This document shows, piece by piece, positions 18,224 to 27,892 of a stretch of 62,103 nt of DNA. The translations under genes and the position numbers were made by a program. Below the pieces are notes generated by a model. That model was not told the DNA's origin. It made no database searches and saw nothing but the letters and a program-made list of their open reading frames with translations. The DNA comes from an uncultured Hungatella sp. (GTDB lineage Bacteria; Bacillota; Clostridia; Lachnospirales; Lachnospiraceae). Within the stretch, counting starts at the first letter, position 1; each line of letters begins with the position of its first letter. The DNA is taken from positions 1 to 62,103 of the forward strand of contig CAJUEJ010000019.1 in NCBI GenBank assembly GCA_910585435.1. The letters are read 5' to 3'.

Positions 18224-19465
18224 ATGCTGGAACAAATCGGAAAGAATGCCAGGCAGGCAGCCCTGGCATTAAATGCCCTGGGATCACCACAGAAAAACCT
18301 GGGCCTTAACGCAGCGGCAGACGCCCTTTTACATGACACAGGCAGGATTATGGCTGCCAATGAAAAAGACCTTCATGCAGCCAGGAAAAAGGAGATGCAT
18401 CCCGGCCTTGTGGACCGTCTGATGCTGAATCCTGCCAGGCTTCAGGCCATGGCAGACGGGCTCAGATGTATCTCTGCCCTGGAAGATCCGGTGGGGGAGG
18501 TCCTTTCCATGAAGCAAAGGCCCAACGGCCTTCTTATCGGACAGAAGCGGGTTCCCATCGGTGTCATAGGCATGATCTATGAAGCCCGGCCTAACGTGAC
18601 CGCAGACGCCTTCGGCCTCTGCTTCAAATCAGGAAACGCTGTGATCTTAAAAGGCGGCAGCGATGCCCTGGAATCCAACAAAGCCATTGTTACGGCTTTA
18701 CAGGCAGGGCTTGCATCTGCAGGCCTTCCGATACTGGCAGTGCAGCTGATTGAGGATACCAACCGTGAGACTGCCAGAGAGCTGATGCGGATGAACCAAT
18801 ATATAGACGTGCTGATTCCCAGAGGCGGTGCAGGGCTTATCCGCTATGTGGTGGAGAACAGCACTGTGCCCGTCATCGAGACAGGCACCGGAAACTGCCA
18901 TATTTTTGTAGATGAATCCGCAGATTTTTCCATGGCATCCGACATCATTTTCAATGCCAAGACCCAGCGCATCGGCGTGTGCAATGCCTGTGAGTCTTTA
19001 GTAGTCCACAAAAAGATTGCAAAAGAATTTCTCCCCCTTTTAAAGAAAAGGCTGGATGAAAAACAGGTGGAAATCCGTGCCGATGAAGAAGCCTGTGCCA
19101 TCATGCCTGCGTTTCTTCCTGCCTGTGAGGAGGATTGGGGGAAGGAATATTTAGACTATATCCTGTCCCTCAAGCTGGTGGATTCTGTTGAGGAAGCTAT
19201 CAGCCATATCAACACGTACAATACCGGGCATTCGGAAGCCATCATCACCTCAGATTATGCCAATGCCAGAAAATTCCTGGATCAGGTTGATGCGGCGGCT
19301 GTGTATGTCAATGCATCTACCCGGTTTACCGACGGGTATGAGTTCGGCTTCGGCGGGGAGATCGGCATCAGCACCCAGAAGCTTCATGCCAGAGGGCCTA
19401 TGGGACTAAAGGAGCTGACAACCACCAAATATATTGTCTACGGCGACGGGCAGGTACGTCCATGA
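18224..19465 (+). CDS. proA: Gamma-glutamyl phosphate reductase
   Basis: A 413-aa NADPH-dependent enzyme that converts glutamyl phosphate to glutamate semialdehyde, acting after ProB. It has the aldehyde-dehydrogenase-like fold: VPIGVIGMIYEARPNVTADAFGLCFKSGNAVILKGG, the catalytic Cys in QRIGVCNACESL (about 251-262), and EFGFGGEIGISTQKLHARGPMGL at the C-terminus. A CAGGAAGGAG site precedes the ATG. Its end overlaps dus by 4 bp. Confidence 0.97.
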   Translation: MLEQIGKNARQAALALNALGSPQKNLGLNAAADALLHDTGRIMAANEKDLHAARKKEMHPGLVDRLMLNPARLQAMADGLRCISALEDPVGEVLSMKQRPNGLLIGQKRVPIGVIGMIYEARPNVTADAFGLCFKSGNAVILKGGSDALESNKAIVTALQAGLASAGLPILAVQLIEDTNRETARELMRMNQYIDVLIPRGGAGLIRYVVENSTVPVIETGTGNCHIFVDESADFSMASDIIFNAKTQRIGVCNACESLVVHKKIAKEFLPLLKKRLDEKQVEIRADEEACAIMPAFLPACEEDWGKEYLDYILSLKLVDSVEEAISHINTYNTGHSEAIITSDYANARKFLDQVDAAAVYVNASTRFTDGYEFGFGGEIGISTQKLHARGPMGLKELTTTKYIVYGDGQVRP

Positions 19466-20406
19466 AGTATTATCTGGCGCCTATGGAGGGCGTGACCGGA
19501 AGAATCTTCAGGAATGCATACCATGCCTGTTTCCCTCCCCTGGACAAATATTTTGCCCCCTTTATCACCCCCAATGACAACGGCCGCCTAAGCCCCAGAG
19601 ATTATACGGAGCTGGACAGGGACAAAAACCAGGGCCTTTTCGTGGTTCCCCAGATCCTGACAAACCATGAAGATGCCTTCCTCTCCACAGCCGGCACGTT
19701 AAAAGAGATGGGGTACAGGGAGATAAATCTAAACCTGGGCTGCCCTTCAGGCACAGTGGTGTCCAAGGGAAGGGGAGCCGGTTTTTTAGCCTTCCCGGAG
19801 GAATTGGACCGTTTTCTGGATCACATATTTTCAGGGACAGACTTAAAAATTTCCATAAAAACAAGAATCGGCAAAGAGCAGGAAGAGGAATTTGAGAGGC
19901 TGCTTCCCATATACAACCGATATCCTCTGGAGGAACTGATTATCCACCCCAGAGTGCAGAAGGATTATTACAAAAATACGCCCCGCATGGCTATTTTCGC
20001 CGAAGGTTTTTTACACAGCGCAAGCCCTGTATGTTATAATGGAGATATCTTTACAGCAGCTGACGAAGGACGGCTGACAGCCCGGTTCCCCGCCCTGGAC
20101 CGGATTATGCTTGGGCGGGGAATCGCTGCCAATCCAGGGCTTTTATATGAGATACAGACCAAAGAGCCGGTGGCAAAGGACAAGCTGTGGCAATTTCATC
20201 AGCAGCTGTACCACGGATACAAGGACTTTTTTCTTCCCACATCAGGAGAGCGGGTGGTTCTTTTTAAGATGAAAGAGATCTGGAGCTATATGATCTCCGG
20301 TTTTTCTGACAGCAGGCAGTGGGAGAAGAAGATAAAAAAAGCCCAGACCCTGCGTACTTACGAAGAAGCCGTTGCTTCCCTTTTTGAAGAGGATGGCCTT
20401 AAATAA
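19462..20406 (+). CDS. dus: tRNA-dihydrouridine synthase
   Basis: A 314-aa FMN enzyme that reduces uridine in tRNA D-loops. It begins KYYLAPMEGVTGRIFRNAY, the Dus start, with the catalytic Cys in NLNLGCPSGTVVSKGRGAG (about 91-109) and the FMN-phosphate site LDRIMLGRGIAANPGLLYEI. The start overlaps the proA stop (ATGA), indicating translational coupling. The specific subfamily is not assigned. Confidence 0.92.
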   Translation: MKYYLAPMEGVTGRIFRNAYHACFPPLDKYFAPFITPNDNGRLSPRDYTELDRDKNQGLFVVPQILTNHEDAFLSTAGTLKEMGYREINLNLGCPSGTVVSKGRGAGFLAFPEELDRFLDHIFSGTDLKISIKTRIGKEQEEEFERLLPIYNRYPLEELIIHPRVQKDYYKNTPRMAIFAEGFLHSASPVCYNGDIFTAADEGRLTARFPALDRIMLGRGIAANPGLLYEIQTKEPVAKDKLWQFHQQLYHGYKDFFLPTSGERVVLFKMKEIWSYMISGFSDSRQWEKKIKKAQTLRTYEEAVASLFEEDGLK

Positions 20407-20419
20407 AAGGAGAACTATT

Positions 20420-21157
20420 ATGCAATTATATCCAGCCATTGATTTAAAAGGCGGAAAATGCGTCCGCCTGACTCAGGGACTTTTTGACAATGTGACTGTT
20501 TACTCCGACACGCCGGCAGACATGGCGGCCTTGTGGGAAGAAAAGGGCGCCACCTACCTTCATCTGGTAGACTTAGACGGTGCGCTGGCAGGCATGTCTG
20601 TCAACGGATCTGCCATCCGCCAGATCATAGAGCGGGTATCTGTCCCTGTGCAGATAGGCGGCGGAATCCGCACCCTGGAGGCGGCACAGGCCTTGCTGGA
20701 GCTGGGGGCAGCCCGGGTGATCATAGGGACCAGGGCGGTGGAGAATCCCCTGTTTATCCATGAGCTGATTAAACGGTTCGGCCCTGAAAAAATAGTGGCC
20801 GGCATTGACGCCAAGGATGGCATGGCGGCCACGCAGGGGTGGGAGAAAGTAAGCAGAGTATCTGCCGTCCAGCTGTGCACAGAGCTGAAGGAGTACGGCA
20901 TCCGCCATGTGGTATATACAGATATCTCCAGAGACGGCATGCTGTCAGGCCCCAATATTCCTGCTACCAAAAAGCTTATGGAACAAACAGGCCTTGACAT
21001 CATTGCGTCCGGAGGCGTCTCCTGCATGGAGGATCTGCAGAAGCTGTATCGCCAGGGGATCCCGGGGGCCATCATTGGAAAAGCCTTGTATGAAAACAGA
21101 ATCAATCTGGCAGAAGCCGTAGAATATTTTCAGCTGCCGGAAAGGGGATACGTATGA
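20420..21157 (+). CDS. hisA: ProFAR isomerase
   Basis: A 245-aa TIM-barrel isomerase of histidine synthesis. It starts MQLYPAIDLKGGKCVRLTQG with catalytic Asp 8; the second Asp lies in YTDISRDGMLSGPN. The true start is ATG 20420, preceded by AAAAGGAGAAC; the reading frame open further upstream overlaps dus. Its end overlaps the next gene by 4 bp. Confidence 0.95.
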   Translation: MQLYPAIDLKGGKCVRLTQGLFDNVTVYSDTPADMAALWEEKGATYLHLVDLDGALAGMSVNGSAIRQIIERVSVPVQIGGGIRTLEAAQALLELGAARVIIGTRAVENPLFIHELIKRFGPEKIVAGIDAKDGMAATQGWEKVSRVSAVQLCTELKEYGIRHVVYTDISRDGMLSGPNIPATKKLMEQTGLDIIASGGVSCMEDLQKLYRQGIPGAIIGKALYENRINLAEAVEYFQLPERGYV

Positions 21158-22410
21158 CAACAAAGAAATTGATTCCTGTCTTTGACTGTATGGGAGGGCA
21201 GGGCGGCAAGCTCCTGGATTTGTGCCGTTTTCACTGTGACAACGGAGCTGACGAGCTGCTGATCCGGGATCTGTCAGAGGATGACAGAAGCCATGAGAGG
21301 GCCATTCATCTGATCAAGGAGGCTGCCAGGGCTGCAGACATCCCCATCCTGACCGGAGGGCGGATAAAACGCCTGGAGGATGTGAAGAAATACCTGTATG
21401 CCGGGGCAAAAGCGGTTTATCTGGATGTGTCTGACGAAGACAATGTAGATTTAATCAAGGAGGCCTCCAGCCGGTTCGGAAGCGAGAAAATCTATGCCTT
21501 CCTTCCTGACGCCTCTTATATCAGCAGAGTGGAGGAATACGCCCAGCTGGGCGCTTCCGCGGTGATTCTCAAGGCGTCGGCACAGGATAGCGACCTGGCC
21601 GTTAAGGCCGCCTCCCTCACCGTGCCGTTTCTCGTATTCTGCCAGGATACTCCCAGGGCAGCTGCCAGCTTTTTGCGGCTTCCCTTATCTGCCGGCGTGG
21701 TGTTTTCCATTCCCCATGGAGAAACCGGCACCTGCATGACATGGAAACAGGAATTAAAGCATTTGGGGATCCCGGTGGATATCTTTGAAACCTCCGTCTC
21801 ATGGAAAGAATTTAAATTAAACAGCGACGGGCTTATACCTGTCATTGTTCAGGACTACAAGACAGAGCAGGTGCTGATGCTTGCCTACATGAACGAAGAA
21901 GCATTTTTGCATACCCTCCGTACAGGAAAGATGACGTATTTCAGCCGGAGCAGACAGAAGCTGTGGTTAAAAGGGGAGACCTCTGGGCATTATCAGTATG
22001 TAAAGGCATTGTCCCTGGATTGTGACAGGGACACCATCCTTGCAAAGGTCAATCAGATCGGCGCTGCCTGCCATACAGGATCCCGATCCTGCTTTTTCAC
22101 GCCTCTGGCCGAAAAAGAGTATAAGGAGACCAATCCCCTAAAGGTGTTTGAGGAAGTCTTTTCTGTCATCCTGGACCGGAAGGAGAATCCCAAGGAGGGC
22201 TCCTATACCAATTACCTGTTTGACAAAGGGCTGGATAAGATACTGAAAAAGCTTGGGGAGGAAGCCACAGAGATCGTGATTGCGGCCAAGAATCCTGATC
22301 CGGAAGAAATCAAATATGAAATTTCCGATTTTCTGTATCATATGATGGTATTGATGGCACAGAAAGGAATCAGCTGGGAGGAGATCACAGAGGAGCTGGC
22401 CAACCGCTGA
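21154..22410 (+). CDS. hisIE: HisF-like / HisI / HisE fusion protein
   Basis: A 418-aa fusion. Residues 1-215 look like a degenerate HisF/HisA TIM barrel (KLIPVFDCMGGQGGKLLDL, GADELLIRDLSEDD, IPILTGGRIKRLEDVKKYLYAGA) without an obvious second catalytic Asp. Residues about 223-325 are phosphoribosyl-AMP cyclohydrolase HisI (NEEAFLHTLRTGKMTYFSRSR, CHTGSRSCFF zinc ligands). Residues about 330-418 are phosphoribosyl-ATP pyrophosphatase HisE (KLGEEATEIVIAAKN). HisI and HisE catalyse steps 2 and 3 of histidine synthesis. It is directly coupled to hisA. Confidence 0.88.
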   Translation: MTTKKLIPVFDCMGGQGGKLLDLCRFHCDNGADELLIRDLSEDDRSHERAIHLIKEAARAADIPILTGGRIKRLEDVKKYLYAGAKAVYLDVSDEDNVDLIKEASSRFGSEKIYAFLPDASYISRVEEYAQLGASAVILKASAQDSDLAVKAASLTVPFLVFCQDTPRAAASFLRLPLSAGVVFSIPHGETGTCMTWKQELKHLGIPVDIFETSVSWKEFKLNSDGLIPVIVQDYKTEQVLMLAYMNEEAFLHTLRTGKMTYFSRSRQKLWLKGETSGHYQYVKALSLDCDRDTILAKVNQIGAACHTGSRSCFFTPLAEKEYKETNPLKVFEEVFSVILDRKENPKEGSYTNYLFDKGLDKILKKLGEEATEIVIAAKNPDPEEIKYEISDFLYHMMVLMAQKGISWEEITEELANR

Positions 22411-22438
22411 TACGTACATGCACAAAAAGGAGGACACC

Positions 22439-23689
22439 ATGACAGAATCATCTGTGAAAGAACGTTTTTTAAGATATGTAAAAATTGATACCCAGTCACA
22501 GCCGGATGTGGAGGCTATGCCCAGCACCCAAAAGCAGTTCCATCTGGCCAAGCTTCTGGCTGAGGAGCTGAATGCTATGGGGGCAGAGAATGTGAAGGTA
22601 GATGAGCATGCCTATGTCTGTGCCAGTATTCCGGCAACAACCGAAAAAAAGGTGCCTGTCCTGGGATTTATCGCCCATATGGACACCTCACCGGCCTGTT
22701 CAGGGGAAGGTGTCAGCCCGGTGATTATAAAAGACTATGACGGCGGGGATATTGTGATGAACCGGGACACCGGGCTTACCATGAGAGTAGCCGATTATCC
22801 GGAGCTTTTAAAGTATAAGGGCTGGGAGCTTATCACCACAGACGGGAACACCCTGCTTGGCGCTGACGACAAAGCTGGTGTAGCTGAGATTATGGCCCTG
22901 GCAGAGTATCTTTTAAGCCACCCGGAGATCCCCCACGGAGCCATCAAAATCGGCTTCACCCCCGACGAGGAGGTGGGGAACGGTGCAAAGCTTTTTGATG
23001 TAAAGGGCTTTGGCGCTGATGTGGCTTACACCGTAGACGGCGGCTGCCTGGGAGAGCTGGAATACGAGAATTTCAATGCGGCTTCCGCCCTGGTTACGAT
23101 CCACGGCTTCAGCATCCATACCGGCGCAGCCAAGAACAGGATGAAGAACGCCATCCTGATGGGCATGGAATTCCACCAGATGCTTCCCGTATTTGAAAAT
23201 CCCGGCTGCACAGAAGGGTATGAGGGCTTTTTCCATCTCAACGATATGGAAGGAAGCGTGGAGAAGGCGTCTTTAAACTACATTATCCGGGATCATGATA
23301 TGGAAAAATTTAAAGACAAAAAAGCCTGCATGCAGCATGTGGCCGATTACCTGAACAGGAAGTACGGGGAAGGTACCTTTGAGCTGAAGCTGAAGGACAG
23401 CTACTATAACATGAAGGAAAAGATCAAAGAACATTTTTATCTCATCGATATTGCCACCCAGGCCATGAAGGATGTGGATGTGGAGCCTTTGGTTTCTCCT
23501 ATCCGGGGAGGTACGGACGGGGCCAGGCTTTCCTTTATGGGCCTTCCCTGCCCCAACCTGTGTACAGGAGGCCACAATTACCACGGAAGGTATGAGTTTA
23601 TCCCTGTCCAGTCCATGGAAAAGACGGTTGAGATTCTGTATCATATTGTGAAGCGATTTGAAGAAAGAGAATGGATTGACAAGATTTAA
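22439..23689 (+). CDS. pepT: Peptidase T
   Basis: A 416-aa M20-family cytosolic tripeptidase with two-zinc site motifs FIAHMDTSPA, LLGADDKAGVAEIM, GFTPDEEVGNGAK and the C-terminal LCTGGHNYHGRYEF. I chose ATG 22439 (MTESSVKERFLRY) because AAAGGAGGACACC is directly upstream. Its 3' end overlaps the sortase gene. Confidence 0.95.
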   Translation: MTESSVKERFLRYVKIDTQSQPDVEAMPSTQKQFHLAKLLAEELNAMGAENVKVDEHAYVCASIPATTEKKVPVLGFIAHMDTSPACSGEGVSPVIIKDYDGGDIVMNRDTGLTMRVADYPELLKYKGWELITTDGNTLLGADDKAGVAEIMALAEYLLSHPEIPHGAIKIGFTPDEEVGNGAKLFDVKGFGADVAYTVDGGCLGELEYENFNAASALVTIHGFSIHTGAAKNRMKNAILMGMEFHQMLPVFENPGCTEGYEGFFHLNDMEGSVEKASLNYIIRDHDMEKFKDKKACMQHVADYLNRKYGEGTFELKLKDSYYNMKEKIKEHFYLIDIATQAMKDVDVEPLVSPIRGGTDGARLSFMGLPCPNLCTGGHNYHGRYEFIPVQSMEKTVEILYHIVKRFEEREWIDKI

Positions 23690-24503
23690 CACATTTCTTA
23701 AAAAAATCCTGTTGGGAATCTGCGCCGGGGTATTTTTCGTCTGTGTTTTCACGGCGGCAGGAGAAATATATCCCTATGTCAGAGAACAACAGATATATGC
23801 ACAGCTGGCAGACCGGGTAGAAAAAGCAGGGCAGAAGGCAGGAGACACCTCTCAAAAAGGACAGCTGCCTGGAAGCGTTTGGGACAGCCAAAAGGCTACG
23901 CCTGCTTCCCATATGCAGCCTCTTTTACGGTATGCACAGCTTTACAGAGAAAATCCGGATCTGGCAGGATGGCTTCGGATAGAGGGTACAAGGATTGACT
24001 ATCCTGTCATGTATACGCCGGAGGATCCGGAATATTATCTCCACCGGAATTTTTACGGGGATCAGGCTTACGGCGGATGTCTGTTTATGGGAGAAGGATA
24101 TTGCAGGGAGGGAGGCAATACCATTATCTATGGACATCACATGAAGGACGGATCCATGTTTGCCGGCCTTTTGGCCTATGCTTCCCAGGAATTTGCAGAT
24201 GCACATCCTCTGATTCATTTTGATACTATATACGAGGAAGGGATCTATCAGGCCTTTGCCGCTTTTTACTGTGATTTGGATGAGGAGGGAACGGATGCCT
24301 TCCTGTATTACGCCTACCCGGATTTATCAGACGAGGACGTCTTTTATGATTACATAAGCCGCATAAGCAAGAAAAACATAATCGACACCGGCCAGGAGAT
24401 TGGGTTTGGAGATCAGCTGATTACACTGTCCACCTGCAGCTATCATGTGAAAAACGGACGTTTTGTAGTGGCGGCTAAAAAAGTGGAAACGGCCTGGGAG
24501 TGA
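23658..24503 (+). CDS. srtB: Class B sortase
   Basis: A membrane-anchored transpeptidase of about 281 aa. It has an N-terminal transmembrane segment (about 15-35), then the sortase barrel with catalytic His in IIYGHHMKDGSMF, Cys in ITLSTCSYH and Arg in NGRFVVAAKK. It would attach a surface protein to the wall or assemble pili; no LPxTG or NPxTN substrate gene is nearby. The start is uncertain: TTG 23658 or TTG 23676, both with weak ribosome sites and overlapping pepT. Confidence 0.88.
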   Translation: MKKENGLTRFNTFLKKILLGICAGVFFVCVFTAAGEIYPYVREQQIYAQLADRVEKAGQKAGDTSQKGQLPGSVWDSQKATPASHMQPLLRYAQLYRENPDLAGWLRIEGTRIDYPVMYTPEDPEYYLHRNFYGDQAYGGCLFMGEGYCREGGNTIIYGHHMKDGSMFAGLLAYASQEFADAHPLIHFDTIYEEGIYQAFAAFYCDLDEEGTDAFLYYAYPDLSDEDVFYDYISRISKKNIIDTGQEIGFGDQLITLSTCSYHVKNGRFVVAAKKVETAWE

Positions 24504-24519
24504 AAGGAGCAATAAAACA

Positions 24520-27500
24520 ATGGCAATTCTCACCGGAACAGAGAACGCGCTTTCGGAGTATTATCTGGCGATTCAAAGCAAGGACTATATCGATGAACAG
24601 GATATCCAGCATCTGCTGGACTCCTATCGACAGGCTCTTCATGTGGATACTGCCTATGTAGCGGAGATAAAGCTTGACCGGAAAAGCCTGCTTTATACCC
24701 ATGCAAGCTTCTCGGACGAAAAATATAATTTTCTGGGGCAGGAACGGCAGATGACTTCCAGTGAGCTTGCCGATTTCGCTCATATGTATGATGAGGAATG
24801 TCTGTGTGATCGCAGTCCCTGTGAGATGGAATACCAGTCACAGAAAAGCTTTCTCCACTACGGAATCTTCCGCCACGGAAAGTATGACGGCCGGGTGGGA
24901 ATCGCAGACAGCAGCCCTGACCGGCAGTGGACACAGGAGGAGAGAGAGGCGGTCAAAAAGCTGGGCCGCGTCCTCCGCCAGGCCCTTTACATAGAGAGAG
25001 ACAATAAAGTAACCGAGGCAGATCAGAAGGAGCTTGACAACCAGACCCATGTCCTGGAAGCGATTTTCTCCACCACAGACTGCGGCATGATGCGGCATAC
25101 CCTGGACGGAAGCCGGATTATCAGCATCAATCAGGCCGCCTTAAGCATTCTGGGCTATGAAAGCCAGGAGGAGATGATGATTGACGGCTTTAACCTTATC
25201 GCCGATTCGGTTCTGGACGAGGATAAGCCTAAGCTGAAGGCGTGTATCCAGAGGCTTAAAGAGGCCGGCGACAGCGACAACATTGATTACCGTGTCCTTC
25301 ACAAGGACGGGAAAATCGTCAATGTCATCGGCAGAATCAAGCTGGTGGAGGAAAACGGCCTTTTGTTTTACCAGCGCTTTCTCTTTGACTATACGTCTCA
25401 GAAGGAGCAGGAAAAAGAGGAGAAGGTGCGGCAGTTTCAGATGATCGATGCCTTAAGCGTGGATTTTAACTCCGTGTTTCTGGCTGATTTGGATACGGAC
25501 AGCGCTGTTTCCGTCAGAACCAGTGAGGGAATTCTGGAAAATGAAGCGTTTGGGTTTAACCCTACCTTTTCATTTTCAGAAAGCGCTGAAAGATATATTG
25601 ATAAGCTGGTCTTTAAGGCTGACAGGCCAATGATGAAAAAAGCCCTTTCCCGCTCCTGGATCTTTAAGGAGATGTCAGAGAAAAAGGCATTTTATGTCAA
25701 TTACCGCAGGCAAAAGGACAATGACACAGAATATTATCAGGTAAAGATCGTGCGTTCAGGCAGCTGGAAGGATTCTCACCGGATTGTCCTGGGCTTCCGC
25801 AGCGTAGACAGCGATATACGCCATGAGCAGGCTCAGAAAAAGCTGATGGAGGAATCCTATGAGATCATCTCCGGCCTCAGCAGCGATTACAATTTTATTG
25901 CGCTGATCAACACGGAGACAGGGAAGCTGTCTGTACACAAGGTAGGCAGTAATTCTACGGAAGCCATCATTGCACTGTCCCTTAATGAATATTATTATGA
26001 CGCAATTTCCGCCTACACCAGGTATGTCCATGAGGAAGACAAAAAAATGTGGGTAACCTGTACAAGGCTTGACTATATATTAAACCAGCTGAAAGACAAG
26101 ACTATTTACAATGTAAATATCAGAAATAATGCATCGGAAAAGACAGATTACATTCAGTTCAGCTTCACCAAGGTATCAGGGGAAAACCAGAAGTTCCAGC
26201 TGGTTCTGGCAAAGCGGGTGATTACGGAGACTGTAAAAAAGGAGATCGAGCAGAGAAGGATCGTGGAGGATGCCCTGGCGCAGGCGGAGCGGGCCAATGC
26301 GGCCAAGAGTACGTTCCTGTCCAATATGTCCCATGACATCCGTACGCCTATGAATGCCATCATCGGCTTTACCTCCCTTGCCTCCAAACACATTGACCAG
26401 AAGGACAGGGTCAGAGAGTATCTGGCTAAAATTATGTCTTCAGGAAACCATCTGCTAAGCTTAATCAATGACATTCTGGATATGAGCCGTATTGAAAGCG
26501 GAAAAATCTATCTGGAAGAAAAGCCCTGCAGCCTTCCGGAGATTCTCCGCGAGCTTAAGAATATTTTACAGGCGGATATGTCTGCGAAACAGCTGGCCTT
26601 CTGCATCGATGTGGTGGATGTCATAGACGAAAACATTTTCTGCGACAGGCTCAGGCTGAACCAGGTTTTTCTCAATCTTTTGGGAAATGCGGTGAAATTT
26701 ACAGGGGCCGGCGGCACCATCACCATGCAGCTTGTGGAGAAGCCGGGCCGGACTCCCGGATACGCAGATTATGAGTTCTATGTAAGGGATACAGGCATCG
26801 GCATGAGCCATGCGTTTCTGGAGCATATTTTCGAGCCTTTTGAGAGGGAGCGTACCTCTACCATAAGCGGTATCCAGGGAACCGGCCTGGGGATGGCGAT
26901 CACCAAAAACATCGTGGACATGATGAACGGCACCATAGAGGTGGAGAGCAGGCAGGGAGAGGGCACCATGTTTAAGGTATGCTTATCCTTCCGCCTTCAG
27001 TCTGTCTCCAACACGCCTCAGGTCATAGCAGGGCTGGAAAACTGCCGCTGTCTGGTGGCGGATGATGATTTCAATACGTGTGACAGCGTGACAGCCATGC
27101 TGCAGCAGCTGGGCCTGCGCCCGGAGTGGACCATGTCCGGAAAAGAGGCTGTTTTAAGGAGCCGCCAGGCTCTGGAGTGGGGCGACATGTATGGGATCTA
27201 CATGCTTGACTGGCAGATGCCGGATATGAACGGTGTGGAGGCCGCGCGGAGAATCCGCCGGGAAGTGGGGGAAGATGCCCATATTATCATTCTGTCCGCA
27301 TACGACTGGTCTGACATAGAGCAGGAAGCAAAGGAAGCAGGTGTTACGGCATTCTTAAGCAAGCCTGTATTTATCTCAGAGCTTCGGTCCTGCCTGTTAA
27401 ACCTTGTGTCCCCGGAGCAAACAGGCCATGGGGATTTGGGAGAGGCCTGTAAAAAGCATTACAACCAGCGGATTTTACTGGTCGAAGACAATGAACTGAA

Positions 27501-27876
27501 CCGCGAAATCGCCATGGAGCTTTTAAGCGAAGCAGGATTTGAGATTGAGACCGCAGAAAACGGGAAGATTGCCGTCGAGATGGTGGAACAGTCAGCAGCT
27601 GGGTATTACCGGCTTATCCTGATGGATGTACAGATGCCGGTGATGAACGGATATGAGGCGGCTGTGGCTATCCGCAATATGAAGGACCATAACGCATCCT
27701 CCATCCCTATCCTGGCCATGACAGCCAATGCTTTTGAGGAAGATAAGCAGATGGCCTTAAAATGCGGAATGAACGGTCATATTGCAAAGCCCATCAATGT
27801 GGAAAAACTGCTTGAGACAGTGGGAGCAGTGTTTGAGAAGCATTCCCCCTCGGCAGACAGGGATATGCACGAATAA
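24520..27876 (+). CDS. Soluble hybrid sensor histidine kinase with two receiver domains
   Basis: An 1118-aa protein without transmembrane segments. A variable N-terminal sensor region contains at least one PAS-like domain (about 170-300). The HisKA box is FLSNMSHDIRTPMNAIIGF (about 604-622), followed by HATPase boxes NLLGNAVKF, DTGIGM and GTGLGM. Two receiver domains follow: the first has DDD and phospho-Asp in MLDWQMPD, the second VEDN and LMDVQMPV. There is no DNA-binding output, so signalling must pass to another protein. A related kinase follows. Confidence 0.9.
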   Translation: MAILTGTENALSEYYLAIQSKDYIDEQDIQHLLDSYRQALHVDTAYVAEIKLDRKSLLYTHASFSDEKYNFLGQERQMTSSELADFAHMYDEECLCDRSPCEMEYQSQKSFLHYGIFRHGKYDGRVGIADSSPDRQWTQEEREAVKKLGRVLRQALYIERDNKVTEADQKELDNQTHVLEAIFSTTDCGMMRHTLDGSRIISINQAALSILGYESQEEMMIDGFNLIADSVLDEDKPKLKACIQRLKEAGDSDNIDYRVLHKDGKIVNVIGRIKLVEENGLLFYQRFLFDYTSQKEQEKEEKVRQFQMIDALSVDFNSVFLADLDTDSAVSVRTSEGILENEAFGFNPTFSFSESAERYIDKLVFKADRPMMKKALSRSWIFKEMSEKKAFYVNYRRQKDNDTEYYQVKIVRSGSWKDSHRIVLGFRSVDSDIRHEQAQKKLMEESYEIISGLSSDYNFIALINTETGKLSVHKVGSNSTEAIIALSLNEYYYDAISAYTRYVHEEDKKMWVTCTRLDYILNQLKDKTIYNVNIRNNASEKTDYIQFSFTKVSGENQKFQLVLAKRVITETVKKEIEQRRIVEDALAQAERANAAKSTFLSNMSHDIRTPMNAIIGFTSLASKHIDQKDRVREYLAKIMSSGNHLLSLINDILDMSRIESGKIYLEEKPCSLPEILRELKNILQADMSAKQLAFCIDVVDVIDENIFCDRLRLNQVFLNLLGNAVKFTGAGGTITMQLVEKPGRTPGYADYEFYVRDTGIGMSHAFLEHIFEPFERERTSTISGIQGTGLGMAITKNIVDMMNGTIEVESRQGEGTMFKVCLSFRLQSVSNTPQVIAGLENCRCLVADDDFNTCDSVTAMLQQLGLRPEWTMSGKEAVLRSRQALEWGDMYGIYMLDWQMPDMNGVEAARRIRREVGEDAHIIILSAYDWSDIEQEAKEAGVTAFLSKPVFISELRSCLLNLVSPEQTGHGDLGEACKKHYNQRILLVEDNELNREIAMELLSEAGFEIETAENGKIAVEMVEQSAAGYYRLILMDVQMPVMNGYEAAVAIRNMKDHNASSIPILAMTANAFEEDKQMALKCGMNGHIAKPINVEKLLETVGAVFEKHSPSADRDMHE

Positions 27877-27892
27877 GAAAGAGGACCAGAAC

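Noticed and set aside
27782..27892. Upstream extension of the second kinase
   Set aside because: The extension overlaps the first kinase gene in another frame; ATG 27893 has a ribosome site.
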